The position numbers and the translations under genes were made by a program. From Lutimaribacter pacificus (lineage in GTDB: Bacteria > Pseudomonadota > Alphaproteobacteria > Rhodobacterales > Rhodobacteraceae), in assembly GCF_900142185.1 (NCBI RefSeq), contig NZ_FQZZ01000003.1, positions 186,001 through 250,000 on the forward strand: a DNA stretch of 64,000 nt, written 5' to 3'. The notes beneath the pieces were generated by a model. That model did not search any database, was not told the DNA's origin, and was given only the letters and a program-made list of their open reading frames with translations. Each line of letters opens with the position of its first letter. The first letter of the stretch is position 1. Positions 19,429 through 28,688 of the stretch are shown in pieces.

Positions 19429-19838
19429 GGCCGCCCCACAACGGCCACAGGGAACTGCCTGTGAGGCAGGGATATCCCGTTTGAAGCAGCAGGGCAGAAT
19501 CCCGGCATGACGCCGGGGGCGCCTGTCTTCATCCGCACGCCGCACGCCGGTGCGTTGCGCTGCCGTTCCACGGCATTCGGACAATTCGCAACCGAAGGGC
19601 GGCGCACGGCCGCGGTCGGGCGATCCGAGGTCTGTGACTGGCATTTTATCGCCCAACCACATCCTCCCTCAAGGCGGAGTACTACGGCAGCCAATCGCCC
19701 GGCCGGGGGGCGGCCATGCGATGCCCGGGCCGCTTGCGCGGCTGTTCCGGGTGGGGTGCATCGTTCAAATGGCAGATCCGTCCCGCCATACAGATGCGCG
19801 TCGCTGGCACAGCAGGGGTGGGCATCGGGGCACCGGCC
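19429..19838. other. Gap of about 410 bases, nothing recognised
   Basis: No convincing gene lies between the pseudo-protease and the tRNA. Short open frames on both strands lack family similarity and ribosome sites and are explained by high GC. A CCCGGCATGACGCCGGGGGC hairpin-like stretch near 19500 could act as a terminator, but it has no T-tract. Confidence 0.4.
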
Positions 19839-19924
19839 TGGTACGGGCGGCCGGACTCGAACCGGCACGGGCTTTCGCCCCAGGGATTTTAAGTCCCATG
19901 TGTCTACCATTCCACCACGCCCGC
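19839..19924 (-). tRNA. tRNA-Leu (UAA)
   Basis: The 86-base minus-strand sequence folds as a class II tRNA. The acceptor stem is GCGGGCG with CGCCCGT. The anticodon loop CTTAAAA gives anticodon UAA. A long variable arm contains GGGC-GAAA-GCCC, and the T arm is GCCGG-TTCGAGT-CCGGC. The CCA end is encoded at 19839-19841. The 5' end is at 19924. Confidence 0.95.
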
Positions 19925-20058
19925 TCGGGCCAGGCCGGACCTGACTGTTAGCGCGGGCATGCGCGGGCAACAAGGGGATGCGCACCGCGCCCGCCATTTC
20001 GCCCCCTGGCTCACGCCCGCGCTTGACCCCGGCGGCAAAACCCCCAATCGTTCGCCCC

Positions 20059-20805
20059 ATGTTTCCGATCCGCGATCACAACCCGTCGAACCGCACGCCC
20101 TTCGTCACCTATGCGCTGATGGCGATCAATATCGCGGTGTTCCTCAGCTACTGGCCGATGATGACCGACGGGCGCGCGCTGGCGGCATTCTTCGGCACCT
20201 GGGCGATGATCCCGGCCGAGGTCAGCTCGGGCGGCGGCTGGCACACCGTCGTGACCTCGATGTTCCTGCATGGCGGATGGATGCATATCATCGGCAACAT
20301 GCTGTTTTTGTGGATCTTCGGCGACAACTTGGAGGACGAGATGGGCCACCTCGGCTTCCTCGCCTTCTACATGGCCAGCGGCATCGGCGCGGCGCTGGCC
20401 CATGTGGCCGCCGCGCCCCTGTCGCCGGTGCCCACCGTGGGCGCCTCGGGCGCGATCGCGGGGGTGATGGGCGGCTACCTGCTGCTGTTTCCCAGGGCGC
20501 GGGTGGATGTGCTGGTGATCATCGTGTTCTTCATCCGCATCTTCTCGGTCCCGGCCTGGGCAATGCTGGGCCTGTGGTTCGCGTTGCAACTGTTCAACGG
20601 CGTGGGCGCCGACATGAACGGCGGCGGGGTGGCCTACTGGGCCCATGCCGGCGGCTTCGTGATCGGGATCGCGCTGACGCTGCCGCTGTTCCTGCGGCTG
20701 GGCGGGCCGCGGTTCTGGCGCCGGACCGAAGGGCACCCGCCCCATCCCGACGCGAAATACGCGCTTCAGCGCAGCAACATCCCCACGGTCAGGAGACGCC
20801 GATGA
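20059..20805 (+). CDS. Rhomboid family intramembrane serine protease
   Basis: A 248-residue polytopic membrane protease. The catalytic Ser is S130 in GASGAIAG and the catalytic His is H196 in YWAHAGGFVIG. The L1 loop and helix 2 region shows HGGWMHIIGNMLFLWIFGDN with the family His and Asn. Rhomboids cleave transmembrane substrates in the bilayer. The ATG at 20059 is preferred because MFPIRDHNPS is the usual start of this subfamily; the longer frame from 19978 runs through non-similar sequence. Its stop overlaps the next gene's ATG by four bases, so the two are coupled. Confidence 0.92.
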   Translation: MFPIRDHNPSNRTPFVTYALMAINIAVFLSYWPMMTDGRALAAFFGTWAMIPAEVSSGGGWHTVVTSMFLHGGWMHIIGNMLFLWIFGDNLEDEMGHLGFLAFYMASGIGAALAHVAAAPLSPVPTVGASGAIAGVMGGYLLLFPRARVDVLVIIVFFIRIFSVPAWAMLGLWFALQLFNGVGADMNGGGVAYWAHAGGFVIGIALTLPLFLRLGGPRFWRRTEGHPPHPDAKYALQRSNIPTVRRRR

Positions 20806-21158
20806 AAGCCACATGCCATTGCGGCGCGGTCGAACTGCGCATCGACCCCGGCCAGCCGCTGTCCGAGGCCAGCCGCTGCGATTGCAGCTTTTGCCGGCGG
20901 CGGGGCGCGGCGGCGGTGATGGTGCCGCTGGACCGGCTGGAGGTGGTGAAAGGCGCCGACAGGCTGACGCTTTACCAATGGGGCACGAAGACGGCCAGGC
21001 ACTATTTCTGCTCGGTCTGCGGCATCTACACCCACCACCGGCGCCGGTCGGACCCGACACAATACGGCGTGAACCTCGGCGCGATCGAGGGCGTGAACCC
21101 GCGCGACTACGAGCCGATCCGCTGGACCGACGGGGTCAACCATATCAGCGACCGCTGA
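20802..21158 (+). CDS. GFA family protein (glutathione-dependent formaldehyde-activating-like fold)
   Basis: A 118-residue zinc protein of the GFA/CENP-V fold. It shows the Cys pattern CHC (5, 7), CDCSFC (26, 28, 31) and FCSVC (70, 73), followed by GIYTHH. GFA proteins bind two zinc ions and several act on glutathione adducts, but most members have no proven reaction. Translation is coupled to the rhomboid gene through an ATGA overlap. This is not an obvious functional pairing, so co-transcription may be incidental. Confidence 0.88.
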   Translation: MKATCHCGAVELRIDPGQPLSEASRCDCSFCRRRGAAAVMVPLDRLEVVKGADRLTLYQWGTKTARHYFCSVCGIYTHHRRRSDPTQYGVNLGAIEGVNPRDYEPIRWTDGVNHISDR

Positions 21159-21161
21159 GGG

Positions 21162-21950
21162 TCAGGCGGCGCGGATCACCTTGGCGAAACTGCCGAAAAC
21201 GGTGCCGTTGGCGGCGATCAGGTTGCCGTCCAGCGGGTTCTGTCCGTCGCGCAGCCCCTCGACCAGCCCGCCGGCCTCGCTCACCAGAAGGGCCCCGGCG
21301 GCGATATCCCAGATGTTCAGCTCGCGCTCCCAGTAACCGTCGTAGCGGCCCGCCGCCACATAAGCCAGGTCCAGCGCGGCCGAGCCGAACCGCCGCACCC
21401 CGGCGCATTCCGGCATCAGCCGTGCCAGATCCTGCAGCGTCGCCGGCAGCGTGCGCTTGGCGGCAAAGGGGATGCCGGTGGCAAACACCGCCTCGATCAT
21501 GCGGGCCCGGCCCGAGACGCGCAGGCGCTTCTTGTCGTTCAGCCACGCGCCCTGCCCCTTTTCGGCATAGAACATCTCGTCCTTGGCGGCGTCGTAGATC
21601 ACGCCGGCCACGATCTGCCCCTTGTGTTCCAGCGCGATGGAAATCGCCCAATGCGGCAACCCGTGCAGGAAATTGGTGGTGCCGTCCAGCGGGTCGACGA
21701 TCCAGCGGCGGGTGGGGTCGGTGCCTTCGATCTCGCCGCCCTCTTCGGCCAGCCAGCCATAATTGGGGCGCGCGGTCAGCAACTCTTCCTTCAGGATGGC
21801 CTCGGCCGCGATATCGGCACGCGACACGAAATCGCCCGCGCCCTTCATCGAGACCTGCAGGTTCTCGACCTCGCGGAAATCCTTGACCAGCGACCGGCCC
21901 GCCTTGCGTGCGGCCTTGATCATGACGTTGAGGTTTGCGCTGCCCTGCAT
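21162..21950 (-). CDS. suhB: Inositol monophosphatase family protein
   Basis: A 262-residue Mg-dependent phosphatase of the IMPase/SuhB family. The metal-binding motifs are the acidic pair in WLAEEGGE (E69/E70), DPLDGTTNF at 86-94, and [19 protein letters not shown] near the C-terminus. Members hydrolyse inositol-1-phosphate, and E. coli SuhB also acts in rRNA antitermination complexes; which role applies here is not visible. The start [10 protein letters not shown] fits the family; the much longer open frame upstream overlaps wrbA on the other strand and is spurious. It is convergent with the GFA gene, with a gap of three bases, and divergent from wrbA. Confidence 0.92.
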   Translation of the reverse strand: MQGSANLNVMIKAARKAGRSLVKDFREVENLQVSMKGAGDFVSRADIAAEAILKEELLTARPNYGWLAEEGGEIEGTDPTRRWIVDPLDGTTNFLHGLPHWAISIALEHKGQIVAGVIYDAAKDEMFYAEKGQGAWLNDKKRLRVSGRARMIEAVFATGIPFAAKRTLPATLQDLARLMPECAGVRRFGSAALDLAYVAAGRYDGYWERELNIWDIAAGALLVSEAGGLVEGLRDGQNPLDGNLIAANGTVFGSFAKVIRAA

Positions 21951-22124
21951 GGTTCGGCTCCTGTGGTTCAGGGCGCGCGTATACGCGCCCGGGCCAGGCT
22001 TGCCAAGGGGCGATGGGCGCGGCGGGCCGGCGCACAGGCGCTGCTCGGGGATGCACAGGACATCCGGCGCAGGGGAACTATGTTGGGCCTGCCTTCGTTG
22101 CGAAGGAAAAACCAGGAGATGCAG

Positions 22125-22718
22125 ATGAGCACACCGAAGATACTGATCGCGTTCTATTCGACCTATGGCACCAACCACCAGGTCGCCGAAGCCGCCGCCG
22201 AGGCCGCCCGCGCGGCGGGTGCCGAGGTGCGGCTGCGCCGCTTTGCCGAAACCGCCCCGAAAGAGGTGGTCGACGGACAGGAAGCCTGGGCCAGCCAGCT
22301 GGAAAAGATGAAGGACATCGCCGAAATCAGCCATGACGACATGACATGGGCCGACGGCTATTTCTTCAGCGGGCCGACGCGCTTCGGCTCGATGCCCAGC
22401 CAGATGCGCGTCTTCATCGACACGGTGGGGCCGCTCTGGATGGAGGGGAAGCTGGCGAACAAGACCGTCACCGCCACCACCAGCGCGCAGAACCCGCATG
22501 GCGGGCAGGAAAGCACCCTGCTGGCATTCTATATCACGCTGATGCATTGGGGCGCGGTGATCGTCACGCCGGGCTATACCGATGACAGCATCTTTGCCGC
22601 CGGCGGCAACCCCTACGGGTTCTCCGCAAAGGCCGGGCAGTTCGACGATGCCGGCAAGGCCGCGGTCGCCCACCAGGCCAGGCGCCTGGTCGAGATGACG
22701 GCGAAGATCGCCGGCTGA
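22125..22718 (+). CDS. wrbA: NAD(P)H:quinone oxidoreductase, WrbA type
   Basis: A 197-residue flavodoxin-like FMN enzyme that reduces quinones by two electrons. The FMN phosphate loop is [13 protein letters not shown]. The later flavin contacts are [24 protein letters not shown] and the family-specific [14 protein letters not shown]. Two ATGs lie six bases apart; AGGAG directly abuts the first, so the second at 22125 has the right spacing. It is monocistronic, divergent from suhB and convergent with metR. Confidence 0.93.
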   Translation: MSTPKILIAFYSTYGTNHQVAEAAAEAARAAGAEVRLRRFAETAPKEVVDGQEAWASQLEKMKDIAEISHDDMTWADGYFFSGPTRFGSMPSQMRVFIDTVGPLWMEGKLANKTVTATTSAQNPHGGQESTLLAFYITLMHWGAVIVTPGYTDDSIFAAGGNPYGFSAKAGQFDDAGKAAVAHQARRLVEMTAKIAG

Positions 22719-22756
22719 GGCACGGGCGGGCGCGGCCCCACCGCCGCGCCGCTGCC

Positions 22757-23662
22757 TTAAGCGGCCTGCATCCGCTGCGCCTCGTCCCCGGCAAGGCGGA
22801 TCAGGTCGCGCACGAACGGCTTGTCCAGGTCGTCGCTGCGCGTGGCGGCGTAAAGGCGGCGGGTGATGCCATGCTCGGTCAGCGGGCGGGTGACGTAATC
22901 GCTGGAATATTTCACTTCGCGCACCACCCAGTCGGGCAGCACGCTGACACCCCGGTTCGACGCCACCAGCAGCAGGATCACCGCCGTCAGTTCCGCCTGC
23001 CGCACCGCCGCCGGTTCGACCTTGGCCGGGGTCAGCAACTGGCTGAACACGTCCAGCCGCGACCGCTCCACCGGGTAGGTGATCAGCGTCTCGCCGCGGA
23101 AATCCTCGGCCTCGATCCATGCCTTCTGCGCCAGCGGATGCTGCGACGAGGCGACAAAGACCGGCTGGTAATCGAAGAGCGGCGTAAAGGTGACGCCCGG
23201 CAGGTCCTCGGGGTCCGAGGATACCACCAGGTCGACCTCTTCCTTCATCAGCGCGGGCAGCGCATCGAAGGCAAGGCCGGGGCGGATATCCACGTCCACG
23301 TCGGCCCAGGTCTTGCGAAACTGCTCAAGCACCGGGAACAGCCATTCGAAACAGGCGTGGCATTCGATGGCGATATGCATCCGCCCGGCATGGCCCTCGC
23401 GCAGGCCGGAAAACTCGGCCTGCAGCGCCTCGATCTCGGGCAGGATGCGTTCCGCCGCGCGCAGCAGCCGCTGCCCCGCCGCCGACAGTTTCAGCGGTTT
23501 CGAGCGGCGCACGAACAGCTCGACCCCGGCCTGATCCTCGATCCCCTTGATCTGGTGGGACAAGGCCGATTGCGTGATGTTCAGCTGCTCGGCCGCGCGG
23601 GCCAGGCCGCCCGCCTCGTGAATGGCCTTGATCGTGCGAAGATGACGAAATTCGATATGCAC
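22757..23662 (-). CDS. metR: LysR-type regulator MetR
   Basis: A 301-residue LysR regulator with an N-terminal winged helix-turn-helix (LARAAEQLNITQSALSHQIKGIED). Its effector domain has features particular to MetR, the homocysteine-responsive activator of methionine genes: IAIECHACFEWLFPVLEQF, LFDYQPVFVA and TYPVERSRLDVFSQLL. Conserved order and spacing of these blocks with E. coli MetR make the assignment strong. It is divergent from metF with 93 bases between the two starts, the classic arrangement for direct control. A half-palindromic candidate site is at 23696. Confidence 0.93.
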   Translation of the reverse strand: MHIEFRHLRTIKAIHEAGGLARAAEQLNITQSALSHQIKGIEDQAGVELFVRRSKPLKLSAAGQRLLRAAERILPEIEALQAEFSGLREGHAGRMHIAIECHACFEWLFPVLEQFRKTWADVDVDIRPGLAFDALPALMKEEVDLVVSSDPEDLPGVTFTPLFDYQPVFVASSQHPLAQKAWIEAEDFRGETLITYPVERSRLDVFSQLLTPAKVEPAAVRQAELTAVILLLVASNRGVSVLPDWVVREVKYSSDYVTRPLTEHGITRRLYAATRSDDLDKPFVRDLIRLAGDEAQRMQAA

Positions 23663-23695
23663 CTATCAGCCGCCTCATGTTGATGTTCGATATTA

Positions 23696-23708
23696 TGAAG
23701 TTGTCTCA
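23696..23708. promoter_or_regulatory. Candidate MetR site
   Basis: TGAAGTTGTCTCA matches the MetR consensus TGAA-N5-TTCA at seven of eight fixed positions. It lies in the metR-metF divergent gap, 48 bases upstream of the metF ATG, a plausible activator position. Confidence 0.5.
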
Positions 23709-23755
23709 CAATGCTGCACCTGCGACAAGGACCGAAACCAAAAGGATACCCCGCC

Positions 23756-24625
23756 ATGCGCACGCCCGACGTTTCCTTCGAATTTTTCCCGCCCCAGACG
23801 CTCGAGGCGTCGTTCCGGCTGTGGGACACGGTCAATGTGCTGGCCCCGCTCGGGCCGCGTTTCGTATCCGTTACCTATGGCGCCGGCGGCACCACGCGCG
23901 ACCTGACGCGCGACGCGGTGGCGACCCTGCACAAGACAAGCGGGCTGAACGTGGCCGCGCACCTGACCTGCGTGAACGCCTCGCGCGACGAAACGCTAGA
24001 AATCGCCAACGGCTTTGCCGAGGCCGGCGTGAACGAGATCGTGGCGCTGCGCGGCGATCCACCCAAGGGGTCGGACGGGTTCCGCCCCCACGCGGACGGT
24101 TTCGCCAACTCGGTCGAGCTGATCGCGGCGCTGGCCGACACCGGAAAATTCACCATCCGCGTCGGCGCCTATCCCGAAAAGCACCCCGATTCGCCCGATA
24201 CGGCGGCGGATGTCGACTGGCTCAAGCGCAAGCTGGACGCCGGTGCGGACGAGGCGCTGACCCAGTTCTTTTTCGAATCGGACACCTTCTTCCGTTTCCG
24301 CGATGCCTGCCAGAAGGCCGGGATCGACGGCGACCGCCTCACGCCGGGCATCCTGCCGATCGAGAACTGGAAGGGCGCGCGCGGCTTTGCCCTGAAATGC
24401 GGCACCTCGGTGCCGGGCTGGCTGGACGATGCCTTCGACAAGGCGCTGCGCGACGACCGCGCCGACCTGCTGGCCACGGCGCTGTGCACCGAGCTGTGCA
24501 GCGAACTGATCGAGGGCGGGGTGAAGCGGCTGCATTTCTACACGCTGAACCGCCCCGAACTGACGCGCGACGTCTGCCACGCGCTTGGCGTGACGCCCCG
24601 GGTGCAACTGGAAAACGTGGCGTAA
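23756..24625 (+). CDS. metF: Methylenetetrahydrofolate reductase
   Basis: A 289-residue FAD-dependent TIM-barrel enzyme that reduces 5,10-methylene-THF to 5-methyl-THF, the methyl donor for methionine synthesis. Family motifs are FEFFPPQT, VTYGAGGTTRD, HLTCVNASRDE, ALRGDPPKG and TQFFFESDTF. The ATG at 23756 is chosen because it opens MRTPDVSFEFFPP and an AAAGGAT precedes it; the ATG at 23711 lies inside the regulatory gap. It is divergent from metR. A thioesterase gene follows after 55 bases on the same strand. Confidence 0.97.
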   Translation: MRTPDVSFEFFPPQTLEASFRLWDTVNVLAPLGPRFVSVTYGAGGTTRDLTRDAVATLHKTSGLNVAAHLTCVNASRDETLEIANGFAEAGVNEIVALRGDPPKGSDGFRPHADGFANSVELIAALADTGKFTIRVGAYPEKHPDSPDTAADVDWLKRKLDAGADEALTQFFFESDTFFRFRDACQKAGIDGDRLTPGILPIENWKGARGFALKCGTSVPGWLDDAFDKALRDDRADLLATALCTELCSELIEGGVKRLHFYTLNRPELTRDVCHALGVTPRVQLENVA

Positions 24626-24680
24626 CGCTTGCCCCCGTTTCGCGCCGGGATACCCTCGGCGCGACAAACGGGGACATGCC

Positions 24681-25169
24681 ATGACCGAACGCCGCTACGC
24701 CAGCTCGCCCGACGATCTGCCGACGATGGAAGAAACCGCCAGCCGGTCGGGGCTGGAAACCATGCGGATGGTGCTGGACGGCCGCCTGCCCGGCCCGCCC
24801 ATCGCGCAGGCACTCAACTACCGGATCACCGAGGTCGAAGAGGGGCAGGTCGCCTTCGAAGGCGTGCCCGAGTTCCGCTTTACCAACCCGATGGGCACGC
24901 TGCATGGCGGCTGGTACGGCACGCTGCTCGACAGTTGCATGGCCTGCGCGGTGATGACCCGCGTGCCCAAGGGATCGGTCTATACCACGCTGGAATACAA
25001 GGTGAATATCCTGCGCCCGATCACGCTGGGCATGGCCGTGCGCGCCACCGGCTGGTGCCAGCACGCGGGCCGCTCCACCGGCATCGCCAATGGCGAGATT
25101 CGCGGCATCGAGGATGACAGGCTGTACGCCACCGGCTCGACCACCTGCATCATCATGAAGATGGGCTGA
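24681..25169 (+). CDS. PaaI/YdiI family hotdog thioesterase
   Basis: A 162-residue acyl-CoA thioesterase-like protein with a single hotdog domain from about 40 to 160. The family segment NPMGTLHGGWYGTLLDSCMACAV carries the GTLHGG loop and the Asp on the central helix, followed by YTTLEYKVNILRPI. Members hydrolyse aryl- or acyl-CoA as dimers or tetramers. It may be co-transcribed with metF but shares no clear pathway with it. The substrate is unknown. Confidence 0.9.
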   Translation: MTERRYASSPDDLPTMEETASRSGLETMRMVLDGRLPGPPIAQALNYRITEVEEGQVAFEGVPEFRFTNPMGTLHGGWYGTLLDSCMACAVMTRVPKGSVYTTLEYKVNILRPITLGMAVRATGWCQHAGRSTGIANGEIRGIEDDRLYATGSTTCIIMKMG

Positions 25170-25191
25170 TCCGGGCGCGGCCCCGCCGCGC

Positions 25192-26259
25192 TCAGCCCTG
25201 CACCGGATCGACCAGCGGCGCGGTGAGGCCGTTGCGCGTCTGGATCAGGGTTTCGTGGAACCGCTCGCTCCGGTCGACGCAGGGCACGCGCCGGTGGCGC
25301 AGCAGGAACAGCTTGCCCAGCCCGCGCCAGGTGCCGACCGAGGGCGCCTCGACATCGCAGGGGAACTCTTCACGCCAGTCGACCGGCAGCGGCAGCCCGC
25401 AAAGCTGGGCCCGCTCCAGCATCCAGACCAGCGGGATATTGGCCAGCGGGCGCGCCGCCTCGAACCCGCCCAGGTGGCCGCCCACATCGCCATGGGTGCC
25501 GCGGAACCAGACCTGCTCGACCCGGCCGGGGCGGTCGCCGGTGCAATCCCACATCACCGGCGCAAAGACCGAGCGGGTTTCGTCCAGCGCCAGCGCGTGA
25601 AACCCGTTCTTCACAGATCCGACAAGATGATGGTTGTGAAAGGCGTGCTTCTGTTCCGACCAGTGCCACAGGAACGGCAGGCGCAGGCCCAGCGCCTTGA
25701 CCGTGTCCCAGACGCCCAGCATCTCGATCTCGACCTTCGGGTGGCAATAGGCGCGGGTGAATGCCTGCGCCACCTCGCTGCCCGGCGTCGCCTGGTAATG
25801 GCGATAGGCGGTCATGATATTGCGCTCGGTCGCGTGTTTGGGGCGCAGCAGCCCGACGCTGTCGATCACCCCGGCCAGGCTGCGCACCGCATAGGCCCCG
25901 CGCGAATAGCCCAGCAGGAAGATGCGGTCGCCCGGACGGTAGCGGCTGGCGAGATAGCCATAGGCGCGGCGGATCTGGCGGTTGATGCCGCGCCCCATCA
26001 TCACGTCCGGCGTGCTGCGCCAGTCCAGCCATTGCACACCCGGTTCGTAATAGACGGTGACGGGCGCGCCGATCCGGTTCAGCACGCGGCAGGCCAGCCC
26101 GGCATTGGTTTCCGATCCCGGCTCCATCGAGCTCATGGTGCCGTCCAGGATGATGGCATGGATCAGCCCGCCTTCGCGCCGGACCGGCGCCGAGCGGACG
26201 GGCGCGCGGCCCGGCCAGATCCATGACAGGATCTTCTTATGCAGCGTTCTCCATTGCAT
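25192..26259 (-). CDS. DUF2235 alpha/beta-hydrolase-like protein
   Basis: A 355-residue protein of the DUF2235 family, which shares a fold with the Tle1 phospholipase group. The nucleophile elbow is GYSRGAYAVRSLAG near residue 117, an early IILDGT segment precedes it, and RGTHGDVGGHLG fits the catalytic His/Asp region. The start overlaps the end of the upstream molybdenum hydroxylase gene by 23 bases, so the two are coupled. No type VI secretion genes are near, so an effector role is not suggested. There is no signal peptide, and the substrate is unknown. Confidence 0.8.
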   Translation of the reverse strand: MQWRTLHKKILSWIWPGRAPVRSAPVRREGGLIHAIILDGTMSSMEPGSETNAGLACRVLNRIGAPVTVYYEPGVQWLDWRSTPDVMMGRGINRQIRRAYGYLASRYRPGDRIFLLGYSRGAYAVRSLAGVIDSVGLLRPKHATERNIMTAYRHYQATPGSEVAQAFTRAYCHPKVEIEMLGVWDTVKALGLRLPFLWHWSEQKHAFHNHHLVGSVKNGFHALALDETRSVFAPVMWDCTGDRPGRVEQVWFRGTHGDVGGHLGGFEAARPLANIPLVWMLERAQLCGLPLPVDWREEFPCDVEAPSVGTWRGLGKLFLLRHRRVPCVDRSERFHETLIQTRNGLTAPLVDPVQG

Positions 26260-28534
26260 CGTTCAGCATGTTCCATACCCGGTGCGGGGTAAACGGCATG
26301 TCGGCCCGCCGCACCCCGCGTGTCCAGAGCGCATCGAAGACGGCATTGGCCGTGGCCGCCATCGCGCCTACGGTGCCGGCCTCGCCGCATCCCTTCATCC
26401 CCATGACGTTCGCGGTCGACGGCACCGGCTCGGTCTCGAACGCGATCATCGGCAGATCATTGGCCCGCGGCATCGCGTAGTCCATGAACGTTGCCGTGAG
26501 CAACTGCCCGTCGGCATCGTAGACCACGCTTTCGCTCAGCGCCTGCCCGACGCCCTGCGCCACCCCGCCATGCACCTGCCCCTCGGCCAGCATCGGGTTG
26601 ATCAGGTTGCCGAAATCGTCGACCACCGAATAGCGGTCCAGCGTGACAACGCCGGTTTCGGGGTCGACCTCGACCTCGGCCACATGGGCGCCGTTGGGGA
26701 AACTGCGCGCCTCCAGCGTGGCGCGCGCCTCGTGCATCAGCAGGTCGTCGCGCCCGTCGGCGCGGGCCATTGCCGCAACCTCCAGCATCGTCGGGGTCAG
26801 GTTCGATCCCGGCGCGCGAAAGGTTTCGTCGTCAAAACGCACATCCGCCTCGGCCACGCCCATCTTGCCGGCCAGATAGGGCGTGAAGGCCGCGATCATG
26901 CGGTCCACCGTGGCCAGCGTGGCGTTGTTCTGCACGGTGACCGAGCGTGACCCGCCGGTGCCGCCACCCTGCGCGATGCGGTCGCTGTCGCCCTGGATCA
27001 CGGTGATCGCCTCGAACGGGATGCCGGTCTGATCGCTCAGGAACCGGGCATAGACGGTTTCGTGCCCCTGCCCGTTCGATTGCGTGCCGACATAGATGAA
27101 CACGGTGCCATCCTCGTTGAATTCCACCTTCGCGCCTTCGGAAGGGTCGCCCAGAATGCTTTCGATATAGTAACACAGGCCGATGCCGCGCAGCCTGCCC
27201 CGCGCCTCGGACGCCTTGCGCCGCGCGGCGAACCCGTCCAGCTCGGCGGTGCGGGCGGCATGGTCCAGCACAAGGTGGAAATCGCCGACGTCATAGGTTT
27301 CCCCCGCCATCGTGGCATAGGGAAACTGCTCGGCCCTGATGAAGCTGCGGCGGCGCAGATCCCAGCCGTCCACGCCCAGCTCGCGCGCGGCCATGTCCAT
27401 CGCACGCTCCAGCACGTAATTCGCCTCGGGGCGGCCCGCGCCGCGATAGGCATCGACCTGCGTGGTGTTGGTGTAGTAGCCCTCCACATGCAGATAGGCG
27501 TCCTGCACGTCGTAGACGCCGGTCAGCACCCGGCTGAACAGCTGGGTCTGGATCGGCTGCCCGAACTGGCTGTTATAGGCGCCAAGGTTGCATTTGGTAT
27601 CAACGCGATAGGCCACGAGCTTGAGGTTCTCGTCGAACCCCAGCGCGACCTCGTGCACGAGGTCGCGGCCGGCATTGTCGCTCAGCATCGCCTCGGTCCG
27701 GTCCGACATCCAGCGCACCGGGCGGCCCAGCGTCATCGCGGCATGCGCGCACAGGAAATATTCCGGGTAGGTCATCGCCTTCATGCCGAAGCCGCCGCCC
27801 ACATCGGGATTGGTGACGCGCACGCTGGCCTCGTCCAGCTTCAGGATCTTCGCCAGTTGCCCCTTGGGGCCCCAGACGCCCTGCCCGTTGACCGACAGGT
27901 GCAGGCGCGCACCGTCCCACTCGGCGAAACAGCCGCGCGGCTCCATCGAGTTGACGATGACGCGGTTGTCGTCCACCGCCATGCGCACCACATGCGCGGC
28001 CCCCTCCAGCGCCGACTGGCAGGCGCCCTCGTCGCCAAGCCCCCAGTCGAAGGCGCGGTTGTCCGGCGCCTCGTCATGCAGCGCCTCGCCGCCCGCCGCC
28101 AGGTCCAGCTTGGCGGGCAGGTCGTCGATATCCAGCACGATCATCTCGGCCGCGTCGCGCGCCTGCGCAAGGCTGTCGGCAAAGACCATCGCCACCGGCT
28201 CACCGACAAAGCGCACCTTGCCCTCGGCCAGCAGCGGCCGGCGCGGCGCGGCGCCCCTGGTGCCGTCGCGGTTGTCCACCACGCTTGCGACCATACCCTC
28301 GGTGATCCCGTCCGCGGCCAGGTCGTCGGCGGTCAGCACCAGATGCACGCCGGGTGCGGCGCGCGCATCCGTCACGTCCAGCCCGGCAATCCGCCCATGC
28401 GCCACCGGCGAGCGCAGGACCACGCCGTACAGCGCCCCCTCTGGCGCGATATCGTCGACATACCGCCCCTGTCCGGTCAGAAACCGCACATCCTCGACCC
28501 GCCTGACCGGCTGGCTCCTGCCGAATTTCTCCAT
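26237..28534 (-). CDS. Xanthine dehydrogenase/CoxL-family molybdopterin-binding subunit
   Basis: A 765-residue large subunit of the molybdenum hydroxylase family. The N-terminal a/b hammerhead domain opens RRVEDVRFLTGQGRYVDDI. Cofactor-region motifs are NPDVGGGFGMK, DAYRGAGRPEANYV, SNGQGHET and GMKGCGEAGTVGA, the last with the catalytic Glu. AYRGAGR instead of AYRCSFR places it in the form II group rather than true CO dehydrogenase. AGGGGAAG precedes the ATG at 28534. The [2Fe-2S] and FAD subunits that normally accompany it are not in this window next to it, so it is an orphan large chain here. It is divergent from the DUF6455 gene. Confidence 0.9.
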   Translation of the reverse strand: MEKFGRSQPVRRVEDVRFLTGQGRYVDDIAPEGALYGVVLRSPVAHGRIAGLDVTDARAAPGVHLVLTADDLAADGITEGMVASVVDNRDGTRGAAPRRPLLAEGKVRFVGEPVAMVFADSLAQARDAAEMIVLDIDDLPAKLDLAAGGEALHDEAPDNRAFDWGLGDEGACQSALEGAAHVVRMAVDDNRVIVNSMEPRGCFAEWDGARLHLSVNGQGVWGPKGQLAKILKLDEASVRVTNPDVGGGFGMKAMTYPEYFLCAHAAMTLGRPVRWMSDRTEAMLSDNAGRDLVHEVALGFDENLKLVAYRVDTKCNLGAYNSQFGQPIQTQLFSRVLTGVYDVQDAYLHVEGYYTNTTQVDAYRGAGRPEANYVLERAMDMAARELGVDGWDLRRRSFIRAEQFPYATMAGETYDVGDFHLVLDHAARTAELDGFAARRKASEARGRLRGIGLCYYIESILGDPSEGAKVEFNEDGTVFIYVGTQSNGQGHETVYARFLSDQTGIPFEAITVIQGDSDRIAQGGGTGGSRSVTVQNNATLATVDRMIAAFTPYLAGKMGVAEADVRFDDETFRAPGSNLTPTMLEVAAMARADGRDDLLMHEARATLEARSFPNGAHVAEVEVDPETGVVTLDRYSVVDDFGNLINPMLAEGQVHGGVAQGVGQALSESVVYDADGQLLTATFMDYAMPRANDLPMIAFETEPVPSTANVMGMKGCGEAGTVGAMAATANAVFDALWTRGVRRADMPFTPHRVWNMLNDAMENAA

Positions 28535-28688
28535 CGTCTTCCCCTTCGCGCATCCTGTCCGGGCGAGACTAGCCGATGCTGTCCCGCTGTCCAGAGCCCG
28601 CTTGATGCAAATCAAGGTGGACCCGGCGAGAATCGTATTTAGTGAACACAGTCAATCAAACCCGACGATCCGAGGAAAGGAGAGGGCG

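Noticed and set aside
19507-19951. Short plus-strand frames of 130-145 codons before the tRNA
   Set aside because: Basic, low-complexity translations without ribosome sites, and two of them run through the tRNA gene.
21951-23120. A 652-codon minus-strand reading frame extending suhB upstream
   Set aside because: It would run antisense across wrbA and into metR; the suhB family start at 21950 is clear.
23663-23755. A SAM riboswitch before metF
   Set aside because: The leader is too short and lacks the conserved SAM-II or SAM-I core; MetR control explains the region.
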